Assembly: GCA_036871055.1 (NCBI GenBank)
Contig: CP141893.1
Span: forward strand, 1,116,001-1,180,000
DNA: 64,000 nt
Source: Bisbaumannia sp015645095
GTDB taxonomy: Bacteria; Pseudomonadota; Gammaproteobacteria; Pseudomonadales; Halomonadaceae
Direction of reading: 5' to 3'
Under the pieces are notes generated by a model. It did no database searches and had not been told where the DNA came from. It saw nothing but the letters and a program-made list of their open reading frames with translations. The translations under genes and the position numbers were made by a program. Positions 60,683-64,000 of the stretch are shown in pieces; positions within the stretch are counted from its first letter, which is position 1; each line of letters opens with the position of its first letter.

Positions 60683-62199
60683 GAAGTGGCCTCCCCGAGA
60701 GAGGTGGCTTGACCCTGGGACGCGGCCAGGTAGGCCTCGAGACGCTGACGCTCCGCCTCGCTGAGCCGCAGGCCCAGCTTGGTGCGGCGCCACAGGATGT
60801 CCTCGGCGCTGCGCGCCCACTCCTGCTCCACCAGGTAATCTACCTCGCGGCGGCTAAGCCCCGCCCCGAACTCCTCCCCCAGATCGGCCTCCTCCCGGCA
60901 GTCACGCAGGAACTCCAGACACAGGCTGCCGTAGCTGGTGGCGAAGCGTCGCGCCCGGGCTTCGCCCAGGAAGGGGTAATCCGCCAGCAGCCGTGTCACG
61001 AAGGCGGTTTGGCTGCCGATATCGCCGCCGGGCAGGGGGGCCTCGGCGGTCCAGGCCGGGCCCATGCCGGGCAGGTGCGGGGCCAGTTGGGTCAGGGCGG
61101 CCTCCGCCAGCTTGCGGTAGGTGGTGATCTTGCCGCCGAACACCGACAGCAGGGGCGCTCCCTCGGTGTCCAGGTCGAGGGTGTAGTCACGGGTCATGGC
61201 GGAGGGGTCGGTGGACTCGTCGTCGCACAGCGGGCGGACCCCCGAGTACGAGGAGACCACGTCGTCGCGGCTCAGCTGGGTGCGGAAGTGCTCGTTGACC
61301 ACGGCGAGGATATAGCCGGTCTCCTCGTCGCTGATATGCACCTGGGCCGGGTCGCCCCGGTAGCGGCGGTCGGTGGTGCCGATCAGGCTGAAGTCCTGCT
61401 GGTAGGGCAGCACGAAGACGATGCGACCGTCCTGGTTCTGCAGGATATAAGCGCGCTCGTCGGCGTGGATCCGCGGCACGATCAGGTGGCTGCCCTGGAT
61501 CATGCGAATGCCGTAGCGGGAACGTCGCGGCGTCCGCTCGCGAATGAACTCCTCCACCCAGGGGCCCGCCGCATTGACCAGTGCCTTGGCACGGCGAGTC
61601 AGGCGCTCGCCGCTCGCCATCTTCTCCAGGTCGAGTTCCCAGACGCCATCCACCTGACGGGCCGCAACGCAGCGGGTGCCGACCAGGACCTCGGCCCCCT
61701 GTTGCATGGCCTGGAGGGCATTGAGTACCACCAGGCGGGCATCGTCCACCCAGCAGTCGGAGTACTCGAAGCCCTGGGTGATCTCGGGTTTGAGAGGGCC
61801 CTGGCCCGCGAAGCGCAGGCGCCGGGAGCCGGGCAGGCTGTCGCGCTTGCCCAGGTGGTCATAGAGGAAGAGGCCGGTGCGGATCATCCAGGCCGGGCGC
61901 AGGTGGGGGCGGTGGGGCAGGATAAAGCGCAGCGGCCAGATGATATGGGGCGCCTTCTTGAGCAGCACCTCCCGCTCCTTGAGGGCCTCACGTACCAGGC
62001 GAAACTCGCGATGTTCCAGATAGCGCAGGCCGCCGTGAATCAGCTTGCTGCTGGCCGAGGAGGTGGCGCTGGCCAGGTCGTGTTGTTCGCACAGGGCGAC
62101 CTTGAGGCCGCGGCCGGCGGCGTCGTTGGCGATGCCGGTGCCGTTGATGCCGCCGCCGATAACGAAGAGATCGAGAAGAGGAGGAGTCTGCGAGGCCAT
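60679..62199 (-). CDS. glpD: Aerobic glycerol-3-phosphate dehydrogenase
   Basis: Membrane-bound FAD enzyme that oxidises glycerol 3-phosphate to dihydroxyacetone phosphate and feeds electrons to quinone. The 506-residue protein has FAD motif VIGGGINGTGIANDAAGRG and SASSKLIHGGLRYLEHREF; standard length. Divergent from glpF-glpK and overlapping tpiA by 4 bp. Confidence 0.96.
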   Translation of the reverse strand: MASQTPPLLDLFVIGGGINGTGIANDAAGRGLKVALCEQHDLASATSSASSKLIHGGLRYLEHREFRLVREALKEREVLLKKAPHIIWPLRFILPHRPHLRPAWMIRTGLFLYDHLGKRDSLPGSRRLRFAGQGPLKPEITQGFEYSDCWVDDARLVVLNALQAMQQGAEVLVGTRCVAARQVDGVWELDLEKMASGERLTRRAKALVNAAGPWVEEFIRERTPRRSRYGIRMIQGSHLIVPRIHADERAYILQNQDGRIVFVLPYQQDFSLIGTTDRRYRGDPAQVHISDEETGYILAVVNEHFRTQLSRDDVVSSYSGVRPLCDDESTDPSAMTRDYTLDLDTEGAPLLSVFGGKITTYRKLAEAALTQLAPHLPGMGPAWTAEAPLPGGDIGSQTAFVTRLLADYPFLGEARARRFATSYGSLCLEFLRDCREEADLGEEFGAGLSRREVDYLVEQEWARSAEDILWRRTKLGLRLSEAERQRLEAYLAASQGQATSLGEATS

Positions 62200-62243
62200 G
62201 GTGTGCTTCCGTTGTCGTTATGAATCCGAGAAAACGTCGGTGA

Positions 62244-62257
62244 TTGAAAACGAAAAT
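62244..62257. promoter_or_regulatory. GlpR-like box near glpD
   Basis: TTGAAAACGAAAAT (complement ATTTTCGTTTTCAA) resembles DeoR-type GlpR operators, whose core is TTTTCG/CGAAAA. It lies 45 bp before the glpD start. Assigned by eye. Confidence 0.35.
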
Positions 62258-62595
62258 AGAAGAAGGGCGGTTGAACATCAAGCGTTCGCGGCGAGCCATT
62301 TCCCCGTCGGCGGCGGGCAGGGGCGATGGGAGATATTTAATCAATTGATTTTTAATGATTTTATCAAGGGGTCTTCGAGGTGAAGCGGGGCGGCGCTCGG
62401 CGAGGTTAGACGAATGTCGTATCCGCTGGGAGTGCGTTTTTGTTGTGTGTCGGCGCCTGGATGGCTAGATTCGTGATCGTAATCAAACATTGATGGTGGT
62501 TTGGGGTTCGGTTTCATTCGCCGTCGATGGTTGAGTGTCCTCTGTTGGAGTGCCGACCTCGCGGAATGCCTTGCGGCGGCTGGGGAGCGGTCGCG

Positions 62596-62618
62596 ACATG
62601 ACATGACATGACATGACA
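62596..62618 (+). repeat. (ACATG)4 pentanucleotide repeat before glpF
   Basis: Four perfect ACATG units (62596-62615) and a partial fifth, 25 bp upstream of the glpF ATG. Each unit offers an ATG; the last (62613) is in frame with glpF. Slippage would change spacing and frame. Confidence 0.85.
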
Positions 62619-62631
62619 ACGAAAACGATAA
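62618..62631. promoter_or_regulatory. GlpR-like box near glpF
   Basis: AACGAAAACGATAA, immediately before the glpF ribosome site, shares CGAAAA and AAAACG with the box near glpD. Assigned by eye. Confidence 0.3.
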
Positions 62632-62642
62632 CGGAGAGCGTG

Positions 62643-63452
62643 ATGACTCCTTTTCTGGGTGAGCTAATCGGAACGATGATCCTGATCATCTTCGGCGGCG
62701 GGGTGGTTGCCGGGGTGGTTCTCAAGGGCTCCAAGGCGGAGGCCAGCGGCTGGATGGTGATTACCTTAGGCTGGGGGCTGGGGGTCGCCATGGCCATCTA
62801 TGCGGTAGGCCAGTTCAGCGGCGCCCATATCAATCCGGTGGTCACGGTCAGTCTGGCCGCCATTGGGGAATTTCCCTGGCGCCTGGTGCCCGTCTATGTC
62901 ATCGCTCAGTTGATCGGCGCCTTCGTGGGCGCCGTGGTGGTCTGGCTGCATTACTTTCCTCACTGGGAGGCCACCGAGGATGCCGATGCCAAGCTGGCGG
63001 TGTTCTGTACCGCGCCGGCCATTGCTCATACGCCGGCCAACCTGATCAGCGAAATCGTCGGTAGTTTCGTGCTGGTGCTGGGGGTGCTGGCCATCGGAGC
63101 CAACACCTTCAGCGAGGGCCTCAATCCGCTGATCATCGGCCTGCTGATCGTGGCCATCGGCCTTTCCCTGGGCGGGACCACCGGCTACGCCATCAATCCG
63201 GCCCGCGACCTGGGGCCGCGACTGGCCCATTGCCTGTTGCCGATTCCCGGCAAGGGCGGCAGCAACTGGAAATATGCCTGGGTCCCCGTGGTGGGGCCGC
63301 TACTGGGCGGCATCGCCGGCGCCCTCTTCTATCGGCATGTGTTTATCGAGAACAGCGGGCTGGCGGTGGGGGTGGCGCTGGGTGTCGTCGCCATCAGCCT
63401 GGTCACCGGGGTCCTGGGGGCCCTGAAACGCCCTTCCGCGGCGGATGCCTGA
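62643..63452 (+). CDS. glpF: Glycerol uptake facilitator
   Basis: Aquaglyceroporin of the inner membrane, 269 residues with six transmembrane helices. The first half-helix motif is SGAHINPVVTVS (NPV instead of the usual NPA); the second is AINPARDLGPR, whose Asp after NPAR marks glycerol rather than water channels. GGAG serves ATG 62643; an in-frame ATG at 62613 lies in the pentanucleotide repeat. glpK follows. Confidence 0.94.
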   Translation: MTPFLGELIGTMILIIFGGGVVAGVVLKGSKAEASGWMVITLGWGLGVAMAIYAVGQFSGAHINPVVTVSLAAIGEFPWRLVPVYVIAQLIGAFVGAVVVWLHYFPHWEATEDADAKLAVFCTAPAIAHTPANLISEIVGSFVLVLGVLAIGANTFSEGLNPLIIGLLIVAIGLSLGGTTGYAINPARDLGPRLAHCLLPIPGKGGSNWKYAWVPVVGPLLGGIAGALFYRHVFIENSGLAVGVALGVVAISLVTGVLGALKRPSAADA

Positions 63453-63521
63453 ACCTTCCCGGACAGGTCCGCCCGTATGCCTCACAATGACAACAACCGT
63501 TGAGTCAGGAGTCTGAACGTC

Positions 63522-64000
<479 letters not shown>

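Larger units (their letters stand above)
62200..62642. other. 443-bp divergent glpD-glpF control region
   Basis: No gene seen. It holds an A+T-rich segment (about 62336-62372, with TCAATTGA), two GlpR-like words near the two gene starts, and a pentanucleotide repeat just before glpF. Promoters for both directions must lie here. Confidence 0.6.

Overview
The window is a high-G+C stretch of gammaproteobacterial chromosome. It looks like a moderately halophilic Halomonas-type bacterium (Halomonadaceae); this is inferred, with no database search. The reasons are an E. coli 94-95 min style gene block with Pseudomonas-like variations (hisZ between hflC and purA, a rhodanese gene beside psd, an AraC regulator beside putA), a NaChBac-type sodium channel, a Na+/proline symporter with PutA, and a SUF-only iron-sulfur operon. 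I see no prophage, insertion sequence, CRISPR array or rRNA operon. Nearly all genes are housekeeping genes; the unusual material lies between them.

Layout. 1-7.9 kb: end of pgi, a YqiA-type esterase, topoisomerase IV (parE, parC), serB and a small conserved protein. 8-10.9 kb: a voltage-gated sodium channel, then leuA preceded by an unannotated 18-residue leucine leader peptide. 11-13.9 kb: epmB, efp and epmA, which encode EF-P and its lysylation enzymes. 14-17 kb: psd, a rhodanese and rsgA on the minus strand, divergent from orn. 17.8-32.5 kb: queG, then nnr, tsaE, amiB, mutL, miaA, hfq, hflX, hflK, hflC, hisZ and purA. 32.7-39.5 kb: an Rrf2 regulator and sufB, sufC, sufD, sufS, sufT, then a SanA/ElyC-type protein. 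39.7-42.7 kb: a minus-strand group with rimK, its retropepsin-like partner and a DUF3549 gene. 43-46 kb: a polar amino-acid ABC importer, yqcC and a gamma-glutamylcyclotransferase. 46.2-50.4 kb: three OmpW-type porins around brnQ. 50.4-56 kb: putP, putA and an AraC regulator. 56.5-64 kb: tRNA-Gly(CCC), small genes, a dihydrolipoamide dehydrogenase-like enzyme with a CBS protein, and the glycerol genes tpiA, glpD, glpF, glpK (the last cut by the window end).

The main finding is a set of structured intergenic repeats in the first 40 kb. (a) Elements with a 7-bp period (units such as AAGCTGG, TAAGCCG, CTTCCAG, CTTCACT) usually form two inverted arms around a GC-rich or terminator-like core. They lie at gene junctions, sometimes supplying the stop codon or last codons of a gene; one has grown to 25 perfect CTTCCGG copies ending 22 bp before mutL. 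(b) At serB, psd and the sanA-like gene, the last few dozen bases of the gene plus spacer are tandemly duplicated downstream (3' echoes). (c) A 112-113 bp structured repeat occurs twice, in opposite orientation.

Probable regulation seen in the sequence: leucine attenuation of leuA; a Fur-like box and an Rrf2-type site before the suf operon; a 20-bp dyad between rsgA and orn; GlpR-like boxes between glpD and glpF, with a pentanucleotide repeat in front of glpF; and an orphan plus-strand terminator near 57.4 kb that may end a small RNA.
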